In this document: in pieces, positions 8,764 to 19,300 of the stretch
Position numbering within the stretch: position 1 is the stretch's first letter
Layout: each line of letters opens with the position of its first letter
Source: Microvirga arvi
GTDB lineage: Bacteria > Pseudomonadota > Alphaproteobacteria > Rhizobiales > Beijerinckiaceae
Direction: 5' to 3'
NCBI RefSeq assembly: GCF_016892765.1
Contig: NZ_JAFEMD010000001.1
Location: forward strand, 186,001 to 250,000
DNA: 64,000 bases
The notes under the pieces: generated by a model
What the model saw: the letters and a program-made list of their open reading frames with translations, nothing else
Database searches by the model: none
What the model was told of the DNA's origin: nothing
Made by a program: the position numbers and the translations under genes

Positions 8764-9978
8764 TTATATGATGAGGAAGTCGGCTGCAGTTATCTTCAGA
8801 TCTGCATCTATTTTGACGAACTGGACGGCACGTGTCCTGCCGGATCCATCAGCGTCGTAGAAGAGGCCGCCTGTCTTGTCGTTATAGATGATCCGATCCT
8901 GTGCATCCAAAGCCTTCGGGCCGATGACCAGACTTTCCGGTGCGAGTTTTCCGTATTTGAGCTTCGTGAAAACACTATCGTTGAGGCGGATCGTGTCGTC
9001 CCTGACGTTGAAGTCGAGAATGACGTCGATGTTGTTGGCCCCAAGTCTTGTATCGAACGTGAAAGTATCCTGGCCCGATGAGCCGACGAGCACGTCGTTG
9101 CCGCCTTTGCCCCAGAGCAAATCGTTGCCGCCTTTACCCTCCACCCTATCATTGGCATTGGAGCCGGTCAGCTTGTCGCCCTCATTTGTCCCAGAATAGG
9201 TTTTCGATGTGGAAGGGAGAGAAGGTGATTTCGACATTGGCTGAGGCGTCGCATCGATATGGCTGAACTTCAGGGCATAAAAGGAGGCCTGTCCATAGCC
9301 GATTCCTTGCGTCTCGTTGACTCCTAGGTAGGTGCCAGCCTTGAAGTATAGGGCATCGCTCTTCCAAGCCTGATGGATCGTATCTGCGGCCGTGTATGTC
9401 TGCCCATCGGCATAGACCGTCACTTTTACACGATTGGACGTGACGTCGATGGTGTAGGTAAATTTTTCATTCAGAGAAACATCGGGTTTGGCACCAGCGC
9501 TGTTGCTCGGCATGAACTTTGTCTCTCTGCCAGTGCTCCCTGCCATATCGTTCTCGAAATATAAGGCTCCCTTATCCCAATAAAGGCGGGCAAGTTCGTC
9601 ATCCTTTCCATGAACCTGCCCGACGATCATGCGCCCCTTTGCTCCGTTGAAGAGCGTCGGAACTTGGTCGATCTCTAAGGTGGCTTTCATGAAGCCACCC
9701 TGCCGGATCGTCCATGCTGCCCGCTCGGAGCCGTTCATCTCGCGCAATTCAGAGCGTGCATACCGGGAACCAGCTGTTGTTGCTCCTTCGACGGGAGCTT
9801 TGAACACCATGGCTCCATCGAAGCCTGTGTAGAAATAATCGCGATGCTGGTACCCGCTGAGATTTTTCACCTCGCTGGCTGTGCCGAAGAATGTGCCATT
9901 TCGATCTATCGGAAGAGTAATCTTCCAATGGATCAGACTAAAATTCTTGCTTGGAGTAACTGATGCTCGCGAAGTCAA
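8764..9978 (-). CDS. PL7 alginate lyase with C-terminal RTX repeats
   Basis: A protein of 404 residues. Residues 12-245 show the three hallmark motifs of polysaccharide lyase family 7: RSELRE (75-80), QVH (121-123) and YFKAG (211-215), plus the N-terminal W-K-I-T-L-P start at 18. These place arginine, glutamine, histidine and tyrosine for beta-elimination of alginate. Residues about 262-302 carry glycine/aspartate nonapeptides (GGNDLLWGKGGNDVL), which bind calcium and usually signal type I secretion; there is no N-terminal signal peptide, in agreement. The start is a TTG. It is divergent from algD, so it may trim or recycle the polymer made next door. Confidence 0.85.
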   Translation of the reverse strand: MTSRASVTPSKNFSLIHWKITLPIDRNGTFFGTASEVKNLSGYQHRDYFYTGFDGAMVFKAPVEGATTAGSRYARSELREMNGSERAAWTIRQGGFMKATLEIDQVPTLFNGAKGRMIVGQVHGKDDELARLYWDKGALYFENDMAGSTGRETKFMPSNSAGAKPDVSLNEKFTYTIDVTSNRVKVTVYADGQTYTAADTIHQAWKSDALYFKAGTYLGVNETQGIGYGQASFYALKFSHIDATPQPMSKSPSLPSTSKTYSGTNEGDKLTGSNANDRVEGKGGNDLLWGKGGNDVLVGSSGQDTFTFDTRLGANNIDVILDFNVRDDTIRLNDSVFTKLKYGKLAPESLVIGPKALDAQDRIIYNDKTGGLFYDADGSGRTRAVQFVKIDADLKITAADFLII

Positions 9979-10810
9979 TGTCTGGTGCCCCGAAATATGT
10001 CGAGCCGTTCTCCGGCTATATTTTCAGTCGTTAGAGTTGTTCGCTTTTTATCTGGTTATAATCAGAACAAATAAACTATGTTGTTCGAAGGGTTTCCACT
10101 CCTCCGCGAAAGCCTTGGAGGTGCAGAATTCTGTCTTAGCTGCGCGGCAGGCGTCAACTTTTCTTGGAGCGCATGGTAAAGACAGCATTTCTGAACAATG
10201 GCCGTTCAATCGCGAGGCTTAAGCCCAGTACGAGGTAAACCGGAAGCGTGACATAGAAGGGGTGGTGAAGACTGATTCTCTCCCATCCGAAGGGGGTAAG
10301 ATAATATAACGTAAAAAATTCACGTTGGGAGCTTTTCATTGAAAGTCTTCCATTGCGCTTTGTCCAGCGCCCAGCAGGTTCGTCACACCTGTACCTGTGG
10401 TGGAGCATCCATTTCAGTAACAGCCTAGGACCGGCATAGCGAATATTTCAAAGAAGAACCTCGCAAAGCCGCTCCCCCAGTTGGTGCTGTCGGTCCGAGA
10501 GTATCTCAAAATTCTATCGGGCTTGTTGGTCTAATCCATGTGAAAATTGGCGTTCATAAGAATAAGCTTAGTATAGATTGAGCAAAATCTCTGAGTGCAG
10601 TGCAGCAAAAATAATCAAGTGGGTGTATGCACTCTTATGAGTTAAGTAGGGCCGTTGATAGGAGTAGTTCTTTTCTTAACCCATATGAGGTATCTCTCCA
10701 GCCAGAATAGTGAAGAGCTTTTGAGTCAAGCAGTAGTATTTATTGGGCTGTACCCGGCGCGCCAAGCATTTAGCGCCTTAATTCCACTGTCGGTCAGCAG
10801 GAACAGCCTA
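9979..10810. other. AT-rich intergenic region upstream of algD
   Basis: These 832 bases separate the PL7 lyase from algD and hold no convincing intact gene. The stretch at about 10500-10700 is AT-rich and is the likely promoter and leader region for the nine-gene alginate cluster. I found no clear AlgU-type GAACTT/TCTGA or EcfG-type element. A possible gene remnant lies at 10154-10315. Confidence 0.5.
10154..10315 (-). pseudogene. Possible acyltransferase C-terminal remnant
   Basis: About 50 residues form a membrane-like segment (HHPFYVTLPVYLVLGLSLA) ending in IERPLFRNA. This resembles the last helix and E-x-P ending of acyltransferase-3 family proteins, which O-acetylate polysaccharides. 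Upstream in the same frame nothing looks coding. The assignment is weak. Confidence 0.25.
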
Positions 10811-12121
10811 ATGCAAATTAGTGTATTCGGGATTGGCTACGTCGGAGCGGTTTCGGCAGCGTGCCTCACAAATGATGGTCACCACGTTATTGCGGTCGAT
10901 CCAAACCCTCAGAAAGTCGGTCCACTCAATGAAGGCATCAGCCCGATCGTCGAACCAGGCCTCGGCGAGCTGATTCAAAGCGGAGTCCGTAGCAAGCGCC
11001 TCGTGGCTACAAGCGATGTGCGTGAAGCTATCCAGGGCTCGGATTTATCTTTTGTCTGTGTCGGAACGCCCTCCCGTTCGAACGGCTCTCTTGACACGGC
11101 TTATGTCAGTGCCGCTGCCGAAGAGATTGGTGCAGCGATCCGGGAGAAGAATTCCTTCCATTCCGTTGTGATGCGGTCCACGATATTGCCTGGAACCATG
11201 GAGAGCATTGTTCTACCTGCTCTCGAGCGTGCCTCAGGGCGTCAAGCTGGCGTAGGATTCGGTGTTGCCTATTACCCTGAGTTCCTGCGTGAGAGCACCG
11301 CCATTAGCGATTACTATGATCCCGGCGCGATCATTTTCGGACGCCACGATCAGGCGACGGTAGACCGTCTGATCGAACTTCATAAGATCTTCAAGGTCGA
11401 GCCTAGGATCGTCTCCATCCGAACTGCCGAAGCCGTGAAGTATACCAACAATGCTTGGCATGCTCTTAAGATCAGCTTCGCCAATGAAATTGGTAACATC
11501 TGCAAGGAAGCCGGCATTGACGGTCATGCGGTGCTGGATGTTTTGTGCGCCGACACGCGTCTCAACATTTCCAAAGCATATCTCAAACCCGGCTTTGCCT
11601 TCGGCGGCTCTTGTCTGCCCAAGGATCTTCGTGCTCTGCGATTTGCGGCCCGAAAGCTGGATGTGCCAACCCCCATTCTCGATGCCACGATGGCGGCCAA
11701 CGAGGAGCAGTTGCGGCGTGCCTACTCCATGATCGCTGCAACCGGCAAGCGGCGAATCGGGATCATCGGTTTGAGCTTCAAGCCGGAGACGGACGACTTG
11801 CGTGAGAGCCCGCTGGTTGACTTGGCGGAGCGTCTGTATGGCCGAGGATACGATATCCGAATCTATGATCCGAACATTCAAGTCTCGAAGCTGACAGGGG
11901 CGAACCTCCAGTTCGTGAAAGCGCATCTCCCGCATCTGACATCGTTTCTGACAGCTGACATCAATGAAGTCGTCGATCATGCCGAGGTCTTCGTTCTCGG
12001 CAATCGTGAGGAGGCCAAGCGAATCCTTCACGTCGTACAGGATGATCGCCCTCTCATTGATCTCGTCCGCATCGATCCAACAAGGTGTTCAGGTGACGTC
12101 TATCAGGGAATCTGCTGGTAA
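10811..12121 (+). CDS. algD: GDP-mannose 6-dehydrogenase (AlgD)
   Basis: A protein of 436 residues, the same length as Pseudomonas AlgD. It oxidises GDP-mannose to GDP-mannuronate with two NAD+, the committed step of alginate synthesis. It has a Rossmann start (GIGYVG, 7-12), an internal FVCVGTPS, the SPIVEPGLGEL loop, PEFLRESTA, and the catalytic thiol in FGGSCLPKD at Cys268, the same number as in Pseudomonas. It ends EGICW-like (QGICW), an AlgD signature that separates it from UDP-glucose dehydrogenases. A longer frame to 10655 is rejected because the Rossmann fold starts at this ATG. Its last 29 bases overlap alg8. Confidence 0.93.
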   Translation: MQISVFGIGYVGAVSAACLTNDGHHVIAVDPNPQKVGPLNEGISPIVEPGLGELIQSGVRSKRLVATSDVREAIQGSDLSFVCVGTPSRSNGSLDTAYVSAAAEEIGAAIREKNSFHSVVMRSTILPGTMESIVLPALERASGRQAGVGFGVAYYPEFLRESTAISDYYDPGAIIFGRHDQATVDRLIELHKIFKVEPRIVSIRTAEAVKYTNNAWHALKISFANEIGNICKEAGIDGHAVLDVLCADTRLNISKAYLKPGFAFGGSCLPKDLRALRFAARKLDVPTPILDATMAANEEQLRRAYSMIAATGKRRIGIIGLSFKPETDDLRESPLVDLAERLYGRGYDIRIYDPNIQVSKLTGANLQFVKAHLPHLTSFLTADINEVVDHAEVFVLGNREEAKRILHVVQDDRPLIDLVRIDPTRCSGDVYQGICW

Positions 12122-13628
12122 CGGCAGCGTCCGTCTCTCGGAGACAGTAGGGGCGCATATACTCTACGTGGTTGCCGTAGCAGCTTTGGCTGCTGCGCTT
12201 CCACTAGAGGCCTATGGCTCCGTCGGCACCGGTATAATCGGCGCCGTCGGAATTCTGGCCATGTGGCGTTACGGATGGGGTCTGCTGCACTTCGTTCGAG
12301 CACTGGTGTTCCGCAAAATGATTTTTCCAAGACAGCGGAAGGCTGCCGATGCGGCAATCAGGCTGGATCCTCCTCATGCATATCTGCTTGTGACAACCTT
12401 TCGCATCGACAGCATTGTCACCACGCGTGTCTACCGGGCTGCTTTCGAAGCTGCATTAGCAGCGCCAGGGAAGGCCACCATCGTAGCGTCCATCGTAGAG
12501 ACAGGCGACCAGCGCCTGATCAAGAGCTTGTTCCAGAGGATCTGTGGCGACCAGGACAAGGTCAACTTGGTGATCGTGAGAATTGCCGGAACCGGTAAGC
12601 GAGACGCTCTTGCCTATGGGTTCAGAGCCGTCGCGCGGCAGGCCCCGGCGCCCGACGATGTTGTCGCCGTTATTGACGGCGATAGCATCGTTCCTCGGGA
12701 TCTCGTGTGGAAGTGTGCCGGCTTCTTCCGGCTCGATCCGGCAGTCGGTGCTCTGACGACTGATGAAACGAGCGAAGTGCGTGGCGCCCGCATATTTCAG
12801 GAGTGGTACGCTCTGCGCTTTGCTCAGCGGCATACGCTCATGTCATCTGTAGGCCTGTCGGAGCGAGTTTTGACGCTGACAGGGCGCATGTCGATGTTCC
12901 GGGCGAATATCATCTGCAGTCCGGAATTCATACGTCAGGTTGAGCTGGATTATGTCGATCACTGGCGCTTGGGCCGTTTCAAGTTCCTGACCGGGGACGA
13001 TAAGTCGAGCTGGTTCTGGCTGCTCCGGAATGGATACAAGATGCTCTACGTTCCGGATGTCGTCGTTCTGACCGTGGAGGATCCTCCATCGGAAAATTTC
13101 ATATCGGCAGCTGCTATGCTGATGGTGCGGTGGTTCGGAAACATGCTGCGGACGAACTCCAGGGCTGTTGCCCTTGGCCCCTGGAAAATCGGCTTGTTCA
13201 CCTGGTGGGCAATTCTCGACCAGAGAATGTCAATGTGGACGTCGCTGGTCGGTTTCGCTGTCGCCCTTCTCGCTGCAATCTTCATCAGTGGCTATGCTCT
13301 CCTGCTTTATGCACTCTGGATTCTGGCATCCCGGTATGTCTTGACCTTGTCTCTCTTGGCTGCCCGACCAAGGGTGTCGGTCTTCTATCCGTTCCTCCTC
13401 TACTTCAATCAGATCTTCGGATCGCTCATTAAGGTTCATGTCACATTCCGTCTGGATCGCCAGAAATGGACTCGGCAGAAGACGACATCTGGGAATGTGG
13501 CGAAGCGCCCCTTGATCGCAAGCAACTTCATGTCTGCCTACATGCATGGTCTTGCGCTCACCGCTTTCCTGACGGTCTTGGCATGGAGCATGGACGTGCT
13601 GCCAACGCCGATGCACATCCTTCCTTAA
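12093..13628 (+). CDS. alg8: Alginate polymerase, GT2 family (Alg8)
   Basis: An inner-membrane glycosyltransferase of about 511 residues that polymerises GDP-mannuronate. It has N-terminal membrane helices, a cytosolic GT2 domain with the DGD nucleotide motif (Asp195-Asp197), TGDDKS at 300-305 carrying the presumed catalytic acid, and QRMSMW at 377-382, the Alg8 version of the synthase QxxRW motif, then several C-terminal membrane helices. A GTG at 12093 with AAGG upstream is the likely start, overlapping the end of algD by 29 bases; upstream codons in this frame are not family-like. It should need the PilZ protein next door for activation. Confidence 0.9.
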   Translation: MTSIRESAGNGSVRLSETVGAHILYVVAVAALAAALPLEAYGSVGTGIIGAVGILAMWRYGWGLLHFVRALVFRKMIFPRQRKAADAAIRLDPPHAYLLVTTFRIDSIVTTRVYRAAFEAALAAPGKATIVASIVETGDQRLIKSLFQRICGDQDKVNLVIVRIAGTGKRDALAYGFRAVARQAPAPDDVVAVIDGDSIVPRDLVWKCAGFFRLDPAVGALTTDETSEVRGARIFQEWYALRFAQRHTLMSSVGLSERVLTLTGRMSMFRANIICSPEFIRQVELDYVDHWRLGRFKFLTGDDKSSWFWLLRNGYKMLYVPDVVVLTVEDPPSENFISAAAMLMVRWFGNMLRTNSRAVALGPWKIGLFTWWAILDQRMSMWTSLVGFAVALLAAIFISGYALLLYALWILASRYVLTLSLLAARPRVSVFYPFLLYFNQIFGSLIKVHVTFRLDRQKWTRQKTTSGNVAKRPLIASNFMSAYMHGLALTAFLTVLAWSMDVLPTPMHILP

Positions 13629-13658
13629 AGACAGCGATGCCGCTTGGAGAATATCTTT

Positions 13659-14864
13659 ATGACGAAGATCACGCACGAAGCCGAGGTTCAAAGGCAGCAT
13701 CCACGATATCGCCTTCCTGTGAAGTGCATTCATAACGGAATGCAGCTTGCTGTCGTCGACGTTTCGGTCGGAGGAATCGGTCTGCGCACAGGATCGCTCG
13801 ACGTCAAGGCTGGAAATGTTCTCGATCTCACCCTTGCCTTTCCATTCAGTGGCTATGAGCTCACTCTGCCCATCAATGCGGAGGTGCGCTACGTTGCTGA
13901 GGAACACAACAGGATTGGTCTTCGATTTGTCGACGTCTCTCCTCGCCAGCATAGTCTCCTGCGGTTCATGCTTGATGCCTACTTATCTGGAGAAGTGGTA
14001 GAAGCCGGCGACGTTCTGGATGTTGTTTCCCGTCGCAATGAGGGCAAGACCCGCGAGGTTCCTCCGAAGCCGCAGCCTCAAGGTTTTGCAGCCAAATTGG
14101 CCCACCATGGGCGCAGCGTTGCAGGTTATGTTGGCATCGGCGCGGTGACATTGCTTCTTGTCGGTTTCATAGGGGCAAGTCTTTTCGAGCGCCTCTATCT
14201 CGTTCCGGGCCAGGCGGCCCAGATCACGGCTGATCTGGTCACAGTTCCTGCTCCGTCCAATGGCCAACTCACCTTCGTTGCTGCCGGTAATGAGGTGAAG
14301 GCTGGAGAGCCGCTCCTTACGATCCAGGGATCCCAGGGCAGCAGCATCGTCATCGACAGCCCGTGCTCCTGCGTGGTTCAGGCTCGCTACAGCCGGACTG
14401 CCAACTTCGTCAGGGAAGGGATGCCGATCCTTACCTTACGTGAGAAATCAAGTACTCTCTACATTACTGCGAGCGTTCCGAACGATCAGGTCCTTCGTTT
14501 TTATAAAGGGGCGAGCGCTGTCATCGAATATGCCGACGGCACGCGGGTAAAGGAAACCAATATAGAACGCCTGCCATCCTTCGAAGACCATGCAGCGGCA
14601 GGGCGGTTCATCGTCAAACTCGCGCCTGGCCGTGAACTGGGCGCATCGACAATTGGGCAACCTGTATCTGTAGTCTTCAATACATTTTCTGGGTCTTCGA
14701 TCGGTTCAGCTGTCAGTAAACTGCAAACAGCTGCAAGCTGGGCAGGAAACAGGATTGCAGCTATCTTCAACAAGGGTAGCGAAGTGGCCAATGCACCAAA
14801 AAGGGCCAAAGAGCCTCAAACCGATAACGGGAGGCGCCTTGCCGGGCTCGGGTCTGGGGAATGA
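13659..14864 (+). CDS. alg44: PilZ c-di-GMP receptor / alginate co-polymerase (Alg44)
   Basis: A protein of 401 residues with the Alg44 layout: a cytosolic PilZ domain (about 1-115), one membrane helix (about 150-172) and a periplasmic membrane-fusion-like domain. The c-di-GMP site is intact: R12QHPR16 (RxxxR) and D34VSVGG39 (DxSxxG). The N-terminal HEAEVQRQHPR and the periplasmic DSPCSCVV segment both parallel Pseudomonas Alg44. It binds c-di-GMP and activates Alg8. The ATG at 13659 has GGAG ten bases upstream; a TTG at 13644 is an alternative. Confidence 0.9.
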   Translation: MTKITHEAEVQRQHPRYRLPVKCIHNGMQLAVVDVSVGGIGLRTGSLDVKAGNVLDLTLAFPFSGYELTLPINAEVRYVAEEHNRIGLRFVDVSPRQHSLLRFMLDAYLSGEVVEAGDVLDVVSRRNEGKTREVPPKPQPQGFAAKLAHHGRSVAGYVGIGAVTLLLVGFIGASLFERLYLVPGQAAQITADLVTVPAPSNGQLTFVAAGNEVKAGEPLLTIQGSQGSSIVIDSPCSCVVQARYSRTANFVREGMPILTLREKSSTLYITASVPNDQVLRFYKGASAVIEYADGTRVKETNIERLPSFEDHAAAGRFIVKLAPGRELGASTIGQPVSVVFNTFSGSSIGSAVSKLQTAASWAGNRIAAIFNKGSEVANAPKRAKEPQTDNGRRLAGLGSGE

Positions 14865-14917
14865 CTGAGCCCAGGTCATCATATTGAGGACCTCACTTGG
14901 ATTTTTGGAGATCAACA

Positions 14918-16336
14918 ATGGACAATATCATCCCGGTTTTGATGTGCGGTGGATCAGGCACCCGTCTATGGCCGGTTTCCCGCTCAAGTGAGCCGAAGCA
15001 GTTTCATGCCCTCTCAGGCAACGAGAGCTTGTTCCAGCAGACGGTTCAACGCTTCCGTACGGAGCAGTACGCAGAGCCCCTTATCGTCGTGAATACCAGT
15101 CATCGCGACCTTGCCTTGCGCGAGTTCGGACAACTTCATACGGGATCGGCGCGCCTCTTGGTCGAGCCTTGCGTCCGCAGTACCGGGCCTGCAATTGCCG
15201 CAGCCGCGGCTCTGATTGCGGAGGAGGATCCGGACCGGCTGATGCTGGTCGCTCCAAGCGATCATGTGATCGAACAGACGGAGGTGTTCTCTCAGGCAGT
15301 CTCGCAAGCGGCAACAGCCGCTCGTTTAGGACAGATCGTTCTCTTCGGTATTCGTCCGACCCACCCTGAAACTGGCTTCGGGTACATCGAGGTCGGTGAG
15401 GCCTTCGATGGCGCTAGCTTCAAGGTCGCTGGATTCGTGGAGAAGCCCAAGCGAACCGTTGCGGAGACACTGGTTGCCGACGGACGCCACCTCTGGAACA
15501 GTGGGATCTTCATGTTCACCGCACGGACGATCCTGGAGGAACTCGAGCGCTATGCGCCTGATGTCTTGGCCTGCGCCCGCCGTGCACTCTCTTTGGCCCA
15601 GCGTGGTAATGACACTATCCGCCTTGCGGCCGATTTCGATACAGCTCCGGTAATCTCGATCGACTATGCCGTCATGGAAAGAAGCGATCGCCTCGTCTGC
15701 ATCCCCGTATCCCCTGAATGGCGTGACCTTGGCTCATGGTCCGCCCTATGGGACGTAGGAAGCAAGGATGGAAACGGAAATGTTTCGCGCGGAGACACGC
15801 TCCTTCAAGACGTGCGCAACAGCTATGTTCATGGCAACTCCAGGCTCATTGCCGTCATGGGCGTTGAGAAGGTGGTTGTGATCGATACTGCCGACGCTGT
15901 TCTTGTGAGCTCTCTCGACCAAGCACAGAATGTGGGACGGCTGGCGGCTGAACTGGCGGCAGCGAAGCGCCAGGAGGCCAGCCTCCACAAGAAGGTGCGG
16001 CGTCCATGGGGCTCGTACGAATCCCTTCGGGTCGGTGAGACCTTCCAGGTGAAGCACATCATCGTCGATGTAGCAGGACGCCTATCCCTGCAGTATCACC
16101 ATCACCGCTCCGAGCACTGGACAGTCGTTTCCGGCACGGCTCGCGTCACCGTTGGCGAAAGAGTTTTTGTGATGAAGGCGAATGAGTCCGTCTACATCCC
16201 CAAAGGTGACGTTCACAGGTTGGAGAATATCGGCGACGATGAGCTTCACCTGATCGAGGTGCAGTGCGGCACATATCTGGGCGAGGACGACATTGTGCGC
16301 CTGGAGGATCAGTATGACCGCATCGTCACGATCTGA
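14918..16336 (+). CDS. algA: Mannose-6-phosphate isomerase / mannose-1-phosphate guanylyltransferase (AlgA)
   Basis: A bifunctional enzyme of 472 residues making mannose-6-phosphate from fructose-6-phosphate and GDP-mannose from mannose-1-phosphate and GTP. The N-terminal pyrophosphorylase has GGSGTRLWPVSR (11-22) and FVEKP (173-177); the C-terminal type II isomerase cupin has RPWGSYE and QYHHHRSEHW metal ligands. GGAG lies seven bases before the ATG. In Pseudomonas algA is last in the operon; here it is fourth and overlaps the next gene by 23 bases. A phosphomannomutase (AlgC) is not in the window. Confidence 0.93.
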   Translation: MDNIIPVLMCGGSGTRLWPVSRSSEPKQFHALSGNESLFQQTVQRFRTEQYAEPLIVVNTSHRDLALREFGQLHTGSARLLVEPCVRSTGPAIAAAAALIAEEDPDRLMLVAPSDHVIEQTEVFSQAVSQAATAARLGQIVLFGIRPTHPETGFGYIEVGEAFDGASFKVAGFVEKPKRTVAETLVADGRHLWNSGIFMFTARTILEELERYAPDVLACARRALSLAQRGNDTIRLAADFDTAPVISIDYAVMERSDRLVCIPVSPEWRDLGSWSALWDVGSKDGNGNVSRGDTLLQDVRNSYVHGNSRLIAVMGVEKVVVIDTADAVLVSSLDQAQNVGRLAAELAAAKRQEASLHKKVRRPWGSYESLRVGETFQVKHIIVDVAGRLSLQYHHHRSEHWTVVSGTARVTVGERVFVMKANESVYIPKGDVHRLENIGDDELHLIEVQCGTYLGEDDIVRLEDQYDRIVTI

Positions 16337-19300
16337 CGGTCGACTTCGTTTGCGGATTGCCTCTCTTCTTCTTTCCATGGCGCTGGTTTCCAGCGCCATG
16401 GCACAAGACAGCAATGAAGTGGCGCGCCTTGCAGAGGAAGCACGACAAGCCTTCCTGTCCGCGGAGCAGAACGGGGCCGGGCCACGGCAGAAGGTTGGAT
16501 TTTACCAAGTCGCGCGGGCACGCGTTAAGCTACTCGAAAAGTTTGCCGGTCAGGACAATGCCGCTTTGGCGGAGTTGCGTGACGGCGCGCGCTCCGAGCT
16601 TAAGCGGCTTGCCGACGACGGGTTGAGCCATGACATGCTTGGCTCCTTCCTCCTGCAAGCCTCGCTCGGGGATGTCACAGGCACCGCGCCCGGTGCTGAT
16701 CGCGTCGAAATCGGAATCTCGCTGCATCAGATTGCCAGCGAACAAAGGTTGCCAGCTTATCGGGCCGCGGCTTTCATTGATCTCGCCCTTGCTTATGCAA
16801 AGATCGGCGCTCAGGACCGTGCCTTGAGGTATGCGACCCTTGCGATCGAGGCAGGCGGGCAGATCTCGGAACCGGGGCCACGAGCCGGAGCCTACAAGGC
16901 GGCTGCCCGCCTTGCTGCGGGCCTTGGTCCATCGGGCCTGGATTTGGCAGATCGTGCTATTATCATGATTCCACAAGCGCGTGACCGGGCCTATGCTAGG
17001 CATGAGCTGGCACGGGCTCAGATCAAGGGAACTGCTTGGGAGAAGGCACCCGATGCCAAATTAGGGCTGGAGGCAAAGCGGCGGCTTGAGGCAGGTGATA
17101 TCGTCGGGAGTCTCTCGATGGCTCTTGCTCTGCTGGATAGCAAGGAACGGGAGAAGTTCCTCATCGACCTCCTGGAGGCTTCTAACTCCCGCCAGGATCC
17201 GCGAATCGCTCTTCTTGCAGCTCAGGGAATCGTCGATCAGGGCCGTCAGGAAAAGGCCATCGGCGCGATCGTCAAAGCCTATGCCGATCGAGGTGGGCCG
17301 CTTCAGGCCTCCGAAATTCTCAATACAATGCAGGACAGTCCAGGCAAGGCTTCCATCCAGCTCAACCTTTCCGCCGCGCTGAAGCAGGCCGGCTATGACC
17401 GCATGGCCGATCAGCTCCTCACTGCAGCGCTTGGATACATTGATACGCTGAACGACGTGCACCGACGCACCCTTCTGCCTGATGTGGTGCAGACATTGAC
17501 ACGATCCGAACGCTTGGACGATGCACTGCGCTTTGCAGCGCGACTTGAAACCGGTGTGGAAGTCTCGTCTGCATTGAGTGATCTCGCTATAAGTCTGGCG
17601 GATCGGAGCCGGTTGGCTGACGCCGAATCCTTGCTGCCGCGCATCGGATCCAAGGATCATCGTTCACACGCGCTGAGCGGCATTGCACGTGCCAGGGCAA
17701 AGGCAGGCGACATCGCCGGCGCCATGCAGCTCATTCCTGAGCTTGTAGGTGCGAAGGATGTCGGGCGTGCTCTATCGGCGGTTGCTCTCGCGCAATCCAT
17801 AGCCGGAAACCTTGACCAAGCCATCTTGCTCGCTGGCCGCATCGAGGATGTAGAATACCGGCTTCAGGCTTATTCAGAGCTCTCACAACAAGCCGCGCGC
17901 AAGAACAACATCGCACTAAAAGACCTCGCTTTGAACGAAGCCATTAAAATCGCAGAGATGCAGGAGGGCGGCTCGCGCGACAAGACGCTTCTGACAATTA
18001 TCCGATCCCTGGCTGATGACAAGCTTCGGGCAGATGAACTTACTCAGCGCATTCACGATGATCGCATCCGTAACCGTGCGAAGGACTTCGTTACTGCGAC
18101 TGAAATAAGGGCGCTGGTGGATCGAAGAAAACATGGAGAAATTCCCGACGTTTTGCTGAAGCGCGGCATCGACAGGGTTATGCATGATGAAGATAAGGCA
18201 GAACTTGCGCTTGAGCTTGCGGCTCTGCCCGATGGCGGCATTTATGCTGTGGACCTAGTCCGTTCGATCCAGGATGATCGATCACGCGGGGCGGCCTTTC
18301 GGCGTTTGGCCGGATTCCGAGCCAATGTCCTCGGAGCGCCTCTGAACGAAGAGCCCGGAGTGGACGCAGCGGAAGATGTAGAGGTCGTAGCGTCGGTTTC
18401 CGAGGAGCCTATGGAGACGGTTCAGGAGATACAGACCCGGCGAGGCTTCACACTGATCACTGCAGACGCCAAAAAGCCGGCGAAAACGAGTGCTCAGATG
18501 CCTCAAAACCTCCTAACTGCTGGAGGGGTTCGGGCCGGCACGCCATGGCCGGGCGGAGCTGTCGTCGGAAGCACCTTCGCCAATCAGAATCCTTACATTG
18601 CGAAGTTCTTCGAGGACGACGAGGATGGAGCCACGCGTCTCGAGCAGGCGATCCGTCACCAGGGACTGCCTTCACCCAGAGTGATTGTCGTTCAAAGCGG
18701 CGTGGCGACATTAGGGATGGTTGCGCGCCAGTTGCAAGGCACTGACGCGAGAGACCTCATCGGGTACGATGCAGGTGTCGTAACGGTGCGGGCTCCCATC
18801 CTTGTGGCTCCGGGAGCAACTCTTGTTCTTTCGCGCCTCGATAGCCCGGTTTACCGGCTGAGCGCGAATGCAGGTGCTTTTATCGTCAATGCCGGCAATG
18901 TCCGTATCGTGGATGCGGAGATTGTTGGATATGAAGAGAAGTCGGGCCAACCGCTCTGGACAGGCAGCGGAGAGACCCCAGCGTTCCGCCCGTTCCTTCT
19001 GACCTGGGGCGATGGACGCATGGACGTTGCATCCTCCGTTCTCAGTGCCCTCGGTTATGATAATGCCAAATCCCTTGGCTTGAGCTTCTCATCAGGGCCG
19101 GAGCGAGTAGCGGAACTGCGGGATCAGGAGCGCCCGGTGGGCATCGTCGTCGATAACGTATTCCGCAACTCGTATTATGGGGTTCACTCCTATGATGCGC
19201 AGCGCATCCAAGTTATTGGCAACGAGTTCCGCGATAGCATCGTCTATGCCGTGGATGCGCACGATCGTACAAGTGAGATCACCATCGCCTTCAATGCAAT

